DNA of 64,000 bases from Phycisphaeraceae bacterium (lineage in GTDB: Bacteria > Planctomycetota > Phycisphaerae > Phycisphaerales > Phycisphaeraceae), in the NCBI GenBank assembly GCA_028277745.1, contig JANQFR010000094.1, forward strand, positions 1 through 64,000, written 5' to 3'. This document shows, one piece after another, positions 6,580 through 13,931 of the stretch. Made by a program: the position numbers and the translations under genes. The notes under the pieces were generated by a model. The model was not told the DNA's origin. It saw nothing but the letters and a program-made list of their open reading frames with translations, and ran no database searches. Each line of letters begins with the position of its first letter. The stretch's first letter is position 1.

Positions 6580-8073
6580 TTACAGCATCTTGCCGGTTTC
6601 GAGGAAGTTGCGGTGCAGCTCGAAGCAGCGCAGCAGGTCGTGGTGCAGGTGGCCCTTGGGGGAGTTTTCGAGGTAGTCGAAGAGGTAGTCTTTGTAATCG
6701 GGGTGGGCGCACTTGTCGATGATGACGCGGGCGCGTTCGATCGGGCCCAGGCCCCGGGTGTCGGCCAGGCCCTGGTCGGTGACAAGGATGTCGACGCTGT
6801 GCTCGGAGTGGTCGACGTGGGTGGCCATGGGGACGATCGCGGAGATGGCGCCGCCCTTGGCGATGGCGGGGCAGACGAAGATGGAGAGGTAGGCGTTGCG
6901 GATGAAGTCGCCGCTGCCGCCGATGCCGTTCATGAGGGTGGTGCCGCAGACGTGGGTCGAGTTGACGTGGCCGTAGATATCGGCCTCGAGCGCGGTGTTG
7001 ATCGCGATGACCCCCAGCCGGCGGACGACGCCGGGGTTGTTGGACAGCTCCTGCGGCCGGATGACGATCCTGGGCGCGAAGAAGTCCATGTCGGCGTAGA
7101 CGCGTTGCAGGTTGGGCTCGCTGAGCGTCAGCGCGGTGGTCGATGCGCCGAGCATCATGCCCTTGATCATCAGGTCGACGCAGGCGTCCTGGAACACCTC
7201 GGTGTACATGTGGAAGGGCGGCACGTCGTCGGCGGCGCCGAGGCCGCACATCACGGCGTTGGCGACGTTGCCCACGCCCGACTGCAGCGGCAGGAACTGG
7301 GGCGGGATGCGGCCGGCCCGCAGCTCATCCACGAGGAACTTCACCACGTGCCCGGCGATCTTCTCGCTCACGTCGTCGGGCGGGCTGAACGGCGCCACGC
7401 CGTCGGGCTGTTCGTGCTCGACGATGCCCACGACCTTCTTGGGGTCGACCATGGCGAAGGGCGTGCCCATCTTGGACAGCGGCTCGAAGATCGGGATCGG
7501 GCTGCGGTGCGGCGGGGCGGGCAGCATCGCCACGTCGTGCATCTCCGAGAGGCGCGGCGAGTGGTGGCGGTTGATCTCGATGATCACCTTCTTGGCGTGG
7601 TGCAGCACGGTCGGCGAGATGCCCGACGAGGTGGTGAGGTAGACCCGCCCGTCGGGGGTGACGTCGAACGCCTCGACCACCGCGAAGTCGATCGGGGGGA
7701 TGAAGCCGAACGCCACGTCCTGGGCGACCGTGGAGAGGTGGGCGTCGAGGAACTGGCATTCCTGGTTGTTGATGCGTTTGCGGAGGGTCTTGGAGGACTG
7801 GTAGGGCGCGCGCCAGGCGATGGCGTTGGCCTTGGCCATGGTCTCGTCGAAGTCGACGCCGGTGGACGCGCCGGTGAGGACTTTGAACTTGAGTTGCCCG
7901 CCGTTTTCGTTGGCTTGCTGGGCGCGGGCGGCCAGGGCGCGGGGGACGGCCTTGGCGGCGCCGGCGGGGGTGAAGCCTGAGAAGCCGATCATCGCGCCGT
8001 TGGGGATCATCGCGGCGGCTTCATCGGCGTCGAGGCGGGTGAAGGCGGACGTGAGCGGCGGGGCGGCGGTCAT
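6580..8073 (-). CDS. Acetyl-CoA hydrolase/transferase family, probable succinyl-CoA:acetate CoA-transferase
   Basis: The 497-residue protein starts at the ATG at 8073 (MTAAPPLTSAFTRLDADEAA), with CTGGAG about 10 bases upstream; the longer open frame overlaps birA and is not used. Family motifs are GFSGFTPAGAAKAVP near residue 35, LTGASTGVD, PLQSGVGNVANAV, HMYTEVFQDACVDL (the glutamate expected to form the CoA thioester), and NGIGGSGDFIRNAYLSIF near residue 400. Enzymes of this family exchange CoA between succinate, acetate or propionate. Position next to the methylmalonyl-CoA module suggests use of succinyl-CoA or propionyl-CoA. Which acids are used cannot be read from sequence. Confidence 0.85.
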   Translation of the reverse strand: MTAAPPLTSAFTRLDADEAAAMIPNGAMIGFSGFTPAGAAKAVPRALAARAQQANENGGQLKFKVLTGASTGVDFDETMAKANAIAWRAPYQSSKTLRKRINNQECQFLDAHLSTVAQDVAFGFIPPIDFAVVEAFDVTPDGRVYLTTSSGISPTVLHHAKKVIIEINRHHSPRLSEMHDVAMLPAPPHRSPIPIFEPLSKMGTPFAMVDPKKVVGIVEHEQPDGVAPFSPPDDVSEKIAGHVVKFLVDELRAGRIPPQFLPLQSGVGNVANAVMCGLGAADDVPPFHMYTEVFQDACVDLMIKGMMLGASTTALTLSEPNLQRVYADMDFFAPRIVIRPQELSNNPGVVRRLGVIAINTALEADIYGHVNSTHVCGTTLMNGIGGSGDFIRNAYLSIFVCPAIAKGGAISAIVPMATHVDHSEHSVDILVTDQGLADTRGLGPIERARVIIDKCAHPDYKDYLFDYLENSPKGHLHHDLLRCFELHRNFLETGKML

Positions 8074-8093
8074 GGTGTGTTGCTCCAGGGAGG

Positions 8094-8864
8094 TCAAGGC
8101 ATGGGGGCGGTTTCGGAGGACACGGGTTCGAGCTGTTCGATCTCGCCGGCGACGCAGGCGAAGGGCCCGTGGTCGGTGGCGAGGGTGAGCCGGCCGCGCC
8201 GGTCGATGCCGATGACGCGGCCGATGAGGTTGACGTGCTGGTGGCGCACGCGCACCGGGTCGCCGAGCCAGGCGAGCCGGCGGCGCAGCCGCATGCGGGT
8301 GTCGACGTCGAGGCCGCGCCGGGCCAGGCCGTCGAACTCGGCGCAGATGCGGGCGGCGGCGTGGTCGACCAGCCGGCGGACATCCACGCGGCAGCCGACG
8401 CGGTCGGCCAGCGACGCGGCGGGCCGGCGCAGGTTGCGCGGGTCGAGCGACGCGGGGTCGACGTTGGCGTTGATCCCCACGCCGACGATGATCGCCGGCC
8501 GGGCGGTGAGGTGCTGCTCGCAGAGGATGCCGGCGATCTTGCGGCCGTGCAGCAGCAGGTCGTTGGGCCACTTGATGCGCAGGGCGTCGGCGTCGTGGCC
8601 GCCCAGCAGGTCGCAGAGTGTTTCGTGCACCGCGAGGCCGGCGATCAGGGGGGCGGCCTGGACATTCTGGAACGCGCGGTCGGCCGGCAGGGCGAGGCTG
8701 AACCACGCGCCGCCGACGGGCGACTGCCAGCGTCGCCCGGTGCGTCCGCGGCCGGCGGTCTGGGCGTGGGCGCTGACCAGCAGCGGCCGGCCGGGGTTCA
8801 TCGCCGCCAGCACCGCCGCGCGGGTGTTGGTGGAGTCGGTCGTGTTGTACCGAAAGGTCAACAT
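8094..8864 (-). CDS. birA: Biotin-protein ligase (class I, no DNA-binding domain)
   Basis: BirA makes biotinyl-AMP and attaches biotin to the lysine of biotin carrier domains. The 256-residue protein starts at 8864 (MLTFRYNTTDSTNT). The biotin/ATP loop TAGRGRTGRRWQSP is near residue 40, followed by RIKWPNDLLLHGRKIAGIL near residue 97 and VGVGINANVD. A small C-terminal domain ends with RGRLTLATDHGPFACVAGEIE. There is no N-terminal helix-turn-helix, so it does not double as a repressor. It lies directly downstream of the biotin-dependent decarboxylase genes, whose carrier subunit is its likely substrate. A small palindrome (TCCCGGGG/CCCCGGGA, 8877-8897) lies in the gap before it. Confidence 0.93.
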   Translation of the reverse strand: MLTFRYNTTDSTNTRAAVLAAMNPGRPLLVSAHAQTAGRGRTGRRWQSPVGGAWFSLALPADRAFQNVQAAPLIAGLAVHETLCDLLGGHDADALRIKWPNDLLLHGRKIAGILCEQHLTARPAIIVGVGINANVDPASLDPRNLRRPAASLADRVGCRVDVRRLVDHAAARICAEFDGLARRGLDVDTRMRLRRRLAWLGDPVRVRHQHVNLIGRVIGIDRRGRLTLATDHGPFACVAGEIEQLEPVSSETAPMP

Positions 8865-8911
8865 TGTCTTTTTTGATCCCGGGGCGCCTCCCCGGGACAC
8901 GGTCCGTGGGT

Positions 8912-10423
8912 TTAGCCGGCCAGCCTCGACAACAGGACGCCCGCGGCGACGGCCGAGCCGATCACCCCGGCGACGTTGGGGCCCATGGCGTGCATGAGCA
9001 GGAAGTTCTGCGGGTCTTCGTCCTGCCCCACCCGGTGCGCGACCCGGGCCGCCATCGGCACGGCGCTGACGCCCGCGGCGCCGATGAGTGGGTTGATCTT
9101 CTGTTTGCTGAACACGTTCATCAGCTTGGCGAACAGCACGCCCGTGGCGGTGGCGATGGCGAACGCGACGATGCCGAGGATGAAGATGAAGATCGTCTCG
9201 CGGGTGAGGAAATTGGCCGCGCTGGTCTTTGCGCCCACGGTCACGCCCAGCAGGATGGTGACGATATCGATGAACGTCGTCTGGGCGGTCTTGGCCAGGC
9301 GGTCGGTGACCAGGCACTCGCGCAGGAGGTTGCCGAAGAACAGCATGCCCAGCAGCGGCAGCCCGCCGGGGGCGATGAAGGCGGTGAGGATGAACGCGAC
9401 GATGGGGAAGATGATCCGGGTGCGCTTGGAGACGGGAGCGGGGGTCTCCATGCGGATCAGCCGCTCCTTCCGGGTGGTGAGCAGCTTCATGATCGGCGGC
9501 TGGATGATCGGGACCATCGCCATGTAGGAGTAGGCGGCCAGGGCGACGGCGCCCAGCAACTCCGGCGCAAGCTGGGAGCAGGTGAAGATCGCGGTCGGCC
9601 CGTCCGCGCCGCCGATGATGCCGATGGCCGCGGCTTGCTTGAGGTCGAAGTCGAAGATCGTGATCGCGCCCAGCAGCGCGGCGAAGATGCCGAACTGGGC
9701 GGCGGCGCCCAGCAGCAGTGTGCGGGGGTTCGACAGCATCGGCCCGAAGTCGGTCAGGGCGCCGATGCCCAGGAAGATCAGCGGCGGGTAGATCCCCGCC
9801 AACCCCACCCCCGCGAACAGCCACCAGAACACCGACGCGTTGAAGACGTCCTGCTTTTGGGGCGACCAGACCTGCGGGTACTTGTCCTCGTCGTTGAACG
9901 CCTCGATGAACACCTGCCGCCCCTGGCCCAGGTCGACGATCCCCGGCGGCGCGAAGCCCTTGGGCGGGCGGGCGATGAGCAGCGAATGGGTGTTGACCAT
10001 GATCGCCTTGCCCTCCTCGACCAGCGCGTCGCCGAGGTAGCGGCGGTCGGGGGACAACTTGGTGACCTGGTCGAAGCTGACGCTCCCGCCGGCGCCCCCC
10101 TGCTCGGCCAGCGTCCTGCTCCAGCCCGCCGAGGCGGCCAACCCCGGGCCGTGCGCGGCGTCGGCGGTCGGGGTGGTCGTGTAATACACGATGTCATGCT
10201 CGCTCACCGGCCCGTCGTAGACCGACAGCGACAGGCGGGACGAGTCGAACGGGATGTTGCCGATGATGATGCCAAAGCCGATGGGCACCAGCAGCAGCGG
10301 CTCGAAGCCTTTGCGGATGGCGAGGAAGATGAACAACAGCCCCACGCCGATCATGACGAGGTTCGGCCACTGGAGCTGGCCGAAGCCGGACTGCTGGAGG
10401 TAGTTGAAGAAGGTGGAGAGCAT
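8912..10423 (-). CDS. mmdB: Sodium-translocating decarboxylase beta subunit
   Basis: This membrane subunit couples decarboxylation of the carboxybiotin carrier to sodium export. Family signatures are YPPLIFLGIGALTDFGPML and GIIGGADGPTAIFT (about residues 268-281), with about ten membrane helices. At 503 residues it is clearly longer than the usual 370-430. The excess is an insert of roughly 125 residues between the first hydrophobic segments (ending near NIPFDSS) and WWLFAGVGLAGIYPP; it is soluble-looking and would face one side of the membrane. The gene is the last pump subunit in an operon running from the epimerase, with a four-helix-bundle gene inserted just before it. The methylmalonyl-CoA substrate is inferred from the neighbouring epimerase. 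Confidence 0.93.
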   Translation of the reverse strand: MLSTFFNYLQQSGFGQLQWPNLVMIGVGLLFIFLAIRKGFEPLLLVPIGFGIIIGNIPFDSSRLSLSVYDGPVSEHDIVYYTTTPTADAAHGPGLAASAGWSRTLAEQGGAGGSVSFDQVTKLSPDRRYLGDALVEEGKAIMVNTHSLLIARPPKGFAPPGIVDLGQGRQVFIEAFNDEDKYPQVWSPQKQDVFNASVFWWLFAGVGLAGIYPPLIFLGIGALTDFGPMLSNPRTLLLGAAAQFGIFAALLGAITIFDFDLKQAAAIGIIGGADGPTAIFTCSQLAPELLGAVALAAYSYMAMVPIIQPPIMKLLTTRKERLIRMETPAPVSKRTRIIFPIVAFILTAFIAPGGLPLLGMLFFGNLLRECLVTDRLAKTAQTTFIDIVTILLGVTVGAKTSAANFLTRETIFIFILGIVAFAIATATGVLFAKLMNVFSKQKINPLIGAAGVSAVPMAARVAHRVGQDEDPQNFLLMHAMGPNVAGVIGSAVAAGVLLSRLAG

Positions 10424-10858
10424 GGGTTGGGTTCAGGGTGTCGGGTTTAGGGTGTCGGGTTTGGGGCGCAGCGAGGCTTGGAGCTTGTGGAGCAGCTTGC
10501 CAACATCCTGGGCGAGTTCCCACGCGGGGCGGGCCTGGTCTTTAGAGGCGAATTGGAGGCGTCCGGCGATCACGATCTGGGTTTCGAGTTCTTTGAGGGA
10601 TCCGTTGGCTACGCCGAGGAGTTGCCGGTATTCTCCGCGCGAGCGACGTCCATAACCTTCGGCGATATTGGAAGGCACGGACACGGCGGCACGACGCATC
10701 TGACTGGTCAGGCCGAAACGCTCGTCGTTTGGAAACCCCTCTGTCATCCGGTAAACCGCCTCCACAAGCTCAATGGCTTTTTGCCAAACATCCAGGTCCC
10801 GATAGCTCTGTAACCTTTCATTCATCAAACCCCCTAAACCCTACACCCTTACACCCTT
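10424..10858. mobile_element. Putative mobile unit: four-helix-bundle gene between inverted telomere-like arrays
   Basis: The left array (10424-10466) has a strict seven-base period: GGGTTCA, GGGTGTC, GGGTTTA, GGGTGTC, GGGTTTG. The right array (10827-10858) has CCCTAAA, CCCTACA, CCCTTACA, CCCTTCT. The arrays are inverted relative to each other and enclose exactly one gene. The unit separates mmdB from the biotin-carrier subunit in an otherwise tight operon. The same arrays without a gene occur at 3043-3166. No transposase is present; mobility is an inference from structure and position. Confidence 0.6.
10433..10825 (-). CDS. Four-helix-bundle protein (23S rRNA intervening-sequence protein family)
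   Basis: The 130-residue protein starts at the ATG at 10825 (MNERLQSYRDLDVWQKAIELVEAVY). Family hallmarks are YRDLDVWQKA, FPNDERFGLTSQMRRAAVSVPSNIAEGYGR and SRGEYRQLLGVANGSLKELETQ, which form four amphipathic helices. Relatives are encoded in insertions within 23S rRNA genes and in many genomes as orphan genes; the related Avd protein assists diversity-generating retroelements. No reverse transcriptase is present here. The last residues (PKPDTLNPTP) are encoded by the left repeat array. On the other side the right array supplies a GGGGG just before the ATG, which may serve as ribosome-binding site. It interrupts the sodium-pump operon and has no obvious role in it. Confidence 0.9.
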   Translation of the reverse strand: MNERLQSYRDLDVWQKAIELVEAVYRMTEGFPNDERFGLTSQMRRAAVSVPSNIAEGYGRRSRGEYRQLLGVANGSLKELETQIVIAGRLQFASKDQARPAWELAQDVGKLLHKLQASLRPKPDTLNPTP

Positions 10859-10860
10859 CT

Positions 10861-11307
10861 CTAAAGCTTCACCAGGACCTGCCCGGCGGCGACCGCGTCG
10901 CCCGCGCTCACGAGGACCTCGCTGATCGTGCCGGCCTGGGGGCTGACGACGTTGGATTCCATCTTCATGGCTTCGAGGACGATGACCACGTCGTTGACGG
11001 CGACGGTGTCGCCGGGCTTGACCTTGACGTCGAGGACGTTGCCGGCGATCGGGCTGACCACCTCCCCGCCGCCGGAAGCCGCCGGCGCCGGGCTCGGGGC
11101 CGGCGCCGGGGCTGGGGCTGGGGGAACGGGCGCGGGCGCCGGAGCGGGAGCTGGGGCCGGCGCCACGGGCGCGGGCGCCGGTGCGGGGATGGGGGCCGGC
11201 GCCGGGGCGGGTGCGGGGGCGACAGGGGCGGGGGAAGCGGCGCCCTCGTCGAGCACTTCGACGTCGACGTCGTAGGTGGCGCCTTGAACGGTGATGCGGA
11301 GTTTCAT
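10861..11307 (-). CDS. mmdC: Biotin carrier subunit of the sodium-pumping decarboxylase
   Basis: The 148-residue protein carries biotin between the carboxyltransferase and the membrane pump. The C-terminal biotinyl domain (about residues 79-148) contains EAMKMES, with K115 as the biotinylation site, and GEVVSPIAGNVLDVKVKPGD. An N-terminal strand-rich segment (MKLRITVQGATYDVDVEVLD) precedes a flexible linker at residues 24-78 made almost only of Ala and Pro, as is typical of these carriers. The linker DNA is a GC-rich, quasi-repetitive tract (about 11090-11240) that is prone to length change. The repeat-flanked four-helix-bundle gene follows it in the operon. Confidence 0.92.
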   Translation of the reverse strand: MKLRITVQGATYDVDVEVLDEGAASPAPVAPAPAPAPAPIPAPAPAPVAPAPAPAPAPAPVPPAPAPAPAPSPAPAASGGGEVVSPIAGNVLDVKVKPGDTVAVNDVVIVLEAMKMESNVVSPQAGTISEVLVSAGDAVAAGQVLVKL

Positions 11308-11326
11308 GCGGAGGTTCCGTAAATGA

Positions 11327-11710
11327 CTAACGCTTGTGAGGTCGGTGGGAGGTCATGATGTTGCGCCGCCCCGAACGCGCCCAGGTGGACGCGCTGGGCG
11401 TCAGCACGCTCACCCGCCGCACCCGGACGGGCTTGCGTACGGCCACGGCGGCGGCGGCGGCGATCACGGCGAGCCGCTCGGGGCTCAACCCGTGGTCGGC
11501 TGGGGGGTCGGTCCCCATCAGGGGCGCGGCCGGCTCGGGCGTCAACGCCGGGTAGACCGGCGCTTCGGTGAGCTTGCGGATGCCCATGATCACCGCCAGC
11601 AGCAGCAGCAGCGCGGTAAACACCACCAGCATGCCGACGGCCATCAGCGCCAGGCCCTCGGTTACGAAGGCGGTATCGGATTGTGCGAGCAGGGGGGCGT
11701 AAGGCATCAT
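11327..11710 (-). CDS. mmdD: OadG-like small membrane subunit of the sodium pump
   Basis: A 127-residue protein with one membrane helix near the N-terminus (about residues 17-42, LALMAVGMLVVFTALLLLLAV) followed by a soluble tail. This matches the OadG/MmdD type subunit, which holds the carboxyltransferase on the membrane beta subunit. The tail includes a short helix LSPERLAVIAAAAAVAVRK, typical of the family, and ends with a basic RNIMTSHRPHKR segment. It begins 4 bases after the carboxyltransferase stop codon. Two ATG codons in tandem (11710 and 11707) are both usable. Identification rests on size, topology and position rather than on strong motifs. Confidence 0.8.
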   Translation of the reverse strand: MMPYAPLLAQSDTAFVTEGLALMAVGMLVVFTALLLLLAVIMGIRKLTEAPVYPALTPEPAAPLMGTDPPADHGLSPERLAVIAAAAAVAVRKPVRVRRVSVLTPSASTWARSGRRNIMTSHRPHKR

Positions 11711-11713
11711 GGT

Positions 11714-13285
11714 TCACAGGGGGATCAGGCCGTGCTTCTTCTCGGGCCGGATGTCGCGTTTGGTGGCCAGAGAGTCTAACGCCATGGCCAGATAACGGCG
11801 GGTCTGGGCGGGTTCGATCACGTCGTCCACCATCCGCCGGCCGCCGGCGACGTAGGGGGTGCTGAACGTGTCGCGGTAGGTTTCGATCATCTCCTCGCGC
11901 TTGGCCTTGGGGTCGGCGGCGGCGGCGATCTCGCGGCGGAACACCACGCCCGCGGCGCCCTCGGCGCCCATCACCGCGATCTCCGCGGTCGGCCAGGCGG
12001 CGCAGCGGTCGGTCCCCAGGTCCTTGCCCGACATCGCCAGGTACGCCCCCCCGTACGCCTTGCGGAGGATCACCGCGATCTTCGGCACGGTCGCGGCCGA
12101 GTAGACGAACAGCATCTTGGCGCCGTGCCGGATGATCCCGCCGTACTCCTGCTCGACCCCGGGCATGAAGCCCGGCACATCGACCAGGGTGACCAGCGGG
12201 ATGTTGAACGCGTTACAGAAGCGGATGAACCGCGACGCCTTGTCGGACGAGTTGATGTCGAGGCAGCCCGCCTTGACCATCGGCTGGTTCGCGATGATGC
12301 CCACGGTCCGGCCGTTGATCCGGCCGAAGGCGACGATCAGGTTCTGCGCGAACTGCGACTGCACCTCCAGGTAGTCGCCGGCGTCGACGATCCGCTCGAT
12401 CACGGCGTGCATGTCGTACGCCGCCCTGGGGTTGTCGGGGATGATCGCGTTGAGGTCGACGTCGGGGATCATCTCGTCGACGCTCGGGCCCTGGGGCGGG
12501 TCCTCCATGTTGTTGGACGGCAGGAACGAGAGCAGCTTCTTGCAGATGTGGACCGCGTCCTGGTCGTCCTCCGCGATGAAGTGGACGACGCCGGAGTACG
12601 CCATCTGGGCCTCGGGCCCGCCGAGCTGCTCGGCGGTGACCTCTTCGCCGGTGACCTGCTTGATGACGCCCGGGCCGGTGATGAACATCTGGGCGTGCTT
12701 GGTCTGGATGATGAAGTCGGTCAGCGCGGGCGAGTAGGCCGCCCCGCCGGCGCACGGGCCGCAGATGAGCGAGATCTGCGGCACGACGCCCGAGAGCAGG
12801 GTGTTGTGGTAGAAGATCCGCCCGTAAGCGGCGAGCGAGTCGATGCCCTCCTGCACGCGGGCGCCGCCCGAGTCGTTGACGAAGACGAAGGGCGAGCCGG
12901 TCTTGAGGCTGCCCTGCATCATGGCGACGATCTTGTCGCAGTGGACCTCGCCCGCCGCCCCGCCGACCGAGGTGAAGTCCTGGCTGGCGAGGTGGATCAG
13001 CCGCCCGTCCACCGCGCCGCAGCCGGTGACCACGCCGTCGGCGGGGACCTCCTTGCGGTCCATGCCGAAGAAGGTGCAGCGGTGCCGGGCGAAGGCGAAC
13101 TGTTCCTGGAAGGAGTCGGGGTCGACCAGGGCGGCGACGCGCTCACGCGCCGAGAGCTTGCCGGCCTGGTGCTGCTTGTCGATCCGCTCGGCGCCGCCCA
13201 TCGCCTCGATCGCCGCACGCTGGCGGCGTAACTCGGCGACGCGTTCGGCCATGGTCATCTGGCTGCGGGTCTTGGATTCAGGCAT
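11714..13285 (-). CDS. mmdA: Carboxyltransferase subunit, methylmalonyl-CoA decarboxylase / propionyl-CoA carboxylase type
   Basis: The 523-residue protein is a biotin-dependent carboxyltransferase of the acyl-CoA carboxylase beta family, with two crotonase-like halves. Motifs include FVNDSGGARVQEGIDSLA and ICGPCAGGAAYSPALTDF in the N-terminal half, with VDVPGFMPGVEQEYGGIIRHGAKML and RKAYGGAYLAMSGKDLGTD in the C-terminal half, which make the acyl-CoA and carboxybiotin sites. There is no biotin carboxylase gene nearby, while a sodium-pump beta subunit and OadG-like subunit are in the operon. That argues for a decarboxylase rather than an ATP-driven carboxylase. The methylmalonyl-CoA substrate is suggested by the epimerase gene immediately upstream. 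Confidence 0.93.
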   Translation of the reverse strand: MPESKTRSQMTMAERVAELRRQRAAIEAMGGAERIDKQHQAGKLSARERVAALVDPDSFQEQFAFARHRCTFFGMDRKEVPADGVVTGCGAVDGRLIHLASQDFTSVGGAAGEVHCDKIVAMMQGSLKTGSPFVFVNDSGGARVQEGIDSLAAYGRIFYHNTLLSGVVPQISLICGPCAGGAAYSPALTDFIIQTKHAQMFITGPGVIKQVTGEEVTAEQLGGPEAQMAYSGVVHFIAEDDQDAVHICKKLLSFLPSNNMEDPPQGPSVDEMIPDVDLNAIIPDNPRAAYDMHAVIERIVDAGDYLEVQSQFAQNLIVAFGRINGRTVGIIANQPMVKAGCLDINSSDKASRFIRFCNAFNIPLVTLVDVPGFMPGVEQEYGGIIRHGAKMLFVYSAATVPKIAVILRKAYGGAYLAMSGKDLGTDRCAAWPTAEIAVMGAEGAAGVVFRREIAAAADPKAKREEMIETYRDTFSTPYVAGGRRMVDDVIEPAQTRRYLAMALDSLATKRDIRPEKKHGLIPL

Positions 13286-13306
13286 AAGTTCAGTTCCGTT
13301 TCAACG

Positions 13307-13729
13307 TCAGCCCTGGGGCTCGGTCAGCTCGGTGAGGATACCGGCTGTGGCCTTGGGATGGAGGAAAGCGATCAGGGTGTGGTGGGCGCCCTTGCGGGGC
13401 GTCTCGTCGATCAGCCGGACGCCCGCGGCCTTGAGCTCGGCCAGGCGCTGGGCGATGTCATCAACGGTGTAGGCGACGTGGTGCAGGCCCTCGCCGCGTT
13501 TTTCCAGGAACGCCGAGATCGGCGAATCGTCGCTGGTCGGCTCGAGCAGCTCGAGGCGGACCTCGCTGCCGGGCGCGCCCACCTTGTAGAAGCCGACCCG
13601 GACCTTCTGGTCCGGCACGACCTCGGTGGATTCGTACACGGCGCCGAGGGTGTTGACGTAATAATCGTGATGGGCCTCGATAGACTTCACCGCGATGCCC
13701 AGGTGATTGATGGCTTTGGCACGGATCAC
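13307..13729 (-). CDS. mce: Methylmalonyl-CoA epimerase
   Basis: The 140-residue protein belongs to the vicinal-oxygen-chelate fold. It has the family's N-terminal NHLGIAV with its metal-binding histidine, the segment VRLELLEPTSDDSPISAFLEKRGEGLHHVAY containing the second histidine pair, and a C-terminal GILTELTE with the last metal-binding glutamate. It interconverts the (S) and (R) forms of methylmalonyl-CoA between propionyl-CoA and succinyl-CoA. It is the first gene of the sodium-pump operon, 21 bases ahead of mmdA. No methylmalonyl-CoA mutase is in the window, so the mutase must be elsewhere if the pathway is complete. The roughly 200 bases upstream are AT-rich in part and likely hold the promoter. 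Confidence 0.93.
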   Translation of the reverse strand: MIRAKAINHLGIAVKSIEAHHDYYVNTLGAVYESTEVVPDQKVRVGFYKVGAPGSEVRLELLEPTSDDSPISAFLEKRGEGLHHVAYTVDDIAQRLAELKAAGVRLIDETPRKGAHHTLIAFLHPKATAGILTELTEPQG

Positions 13730-13931
13730 GGGCGGGGCTCCTGGGGGATGAGGCCGACCGGCGTCGGGCGTCTGAGCCGGGGGCCGGGCGGGTGGCGGGG
13801 ACCACTCACGTGGGGGGTTCCGGTTCGGCGTCAGGAGTGTACCTCACGCCCGGGGCCCCATCAAGTCAAAAGGTCTTTATATCTTTTTACAGGGTGGGTT
13901 ATCCACACGCCGCCCACCCCGGCGGCCGCGC

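Noticed and set aside
8073..8706. A 708-codon frame suggesting a fused N-terminus on the CoA-transferase
   Set aside because: The extra 211 codons are Arg/Pro-rich shadow of birA. The family's N-terminus begins at the ATG at 8073, which has its own ribosome-binding site.
8877..8897. Terminator between mmdB and birA
   Set aside because: The palindrome is followed on the transcribed strand by an A-run rather than T's, so it should not end transcription from the pump operon.
10424..10858. Diversity-generating retroelement, because of the Avd-like four-helix-bundle gene
   Set aside because: There is no reverse transcriptase, template repeat or variable-repeat target gene within the window.
13899..13907. 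A perfect DnaA box TTATCCACA in the gap between mce and the peptide-binding protein gene
   Set aside because: A single box without a cluster or AT-rich unwinding region is expected by chance now and then. dnaA is 50 kb away at the other end of the window.
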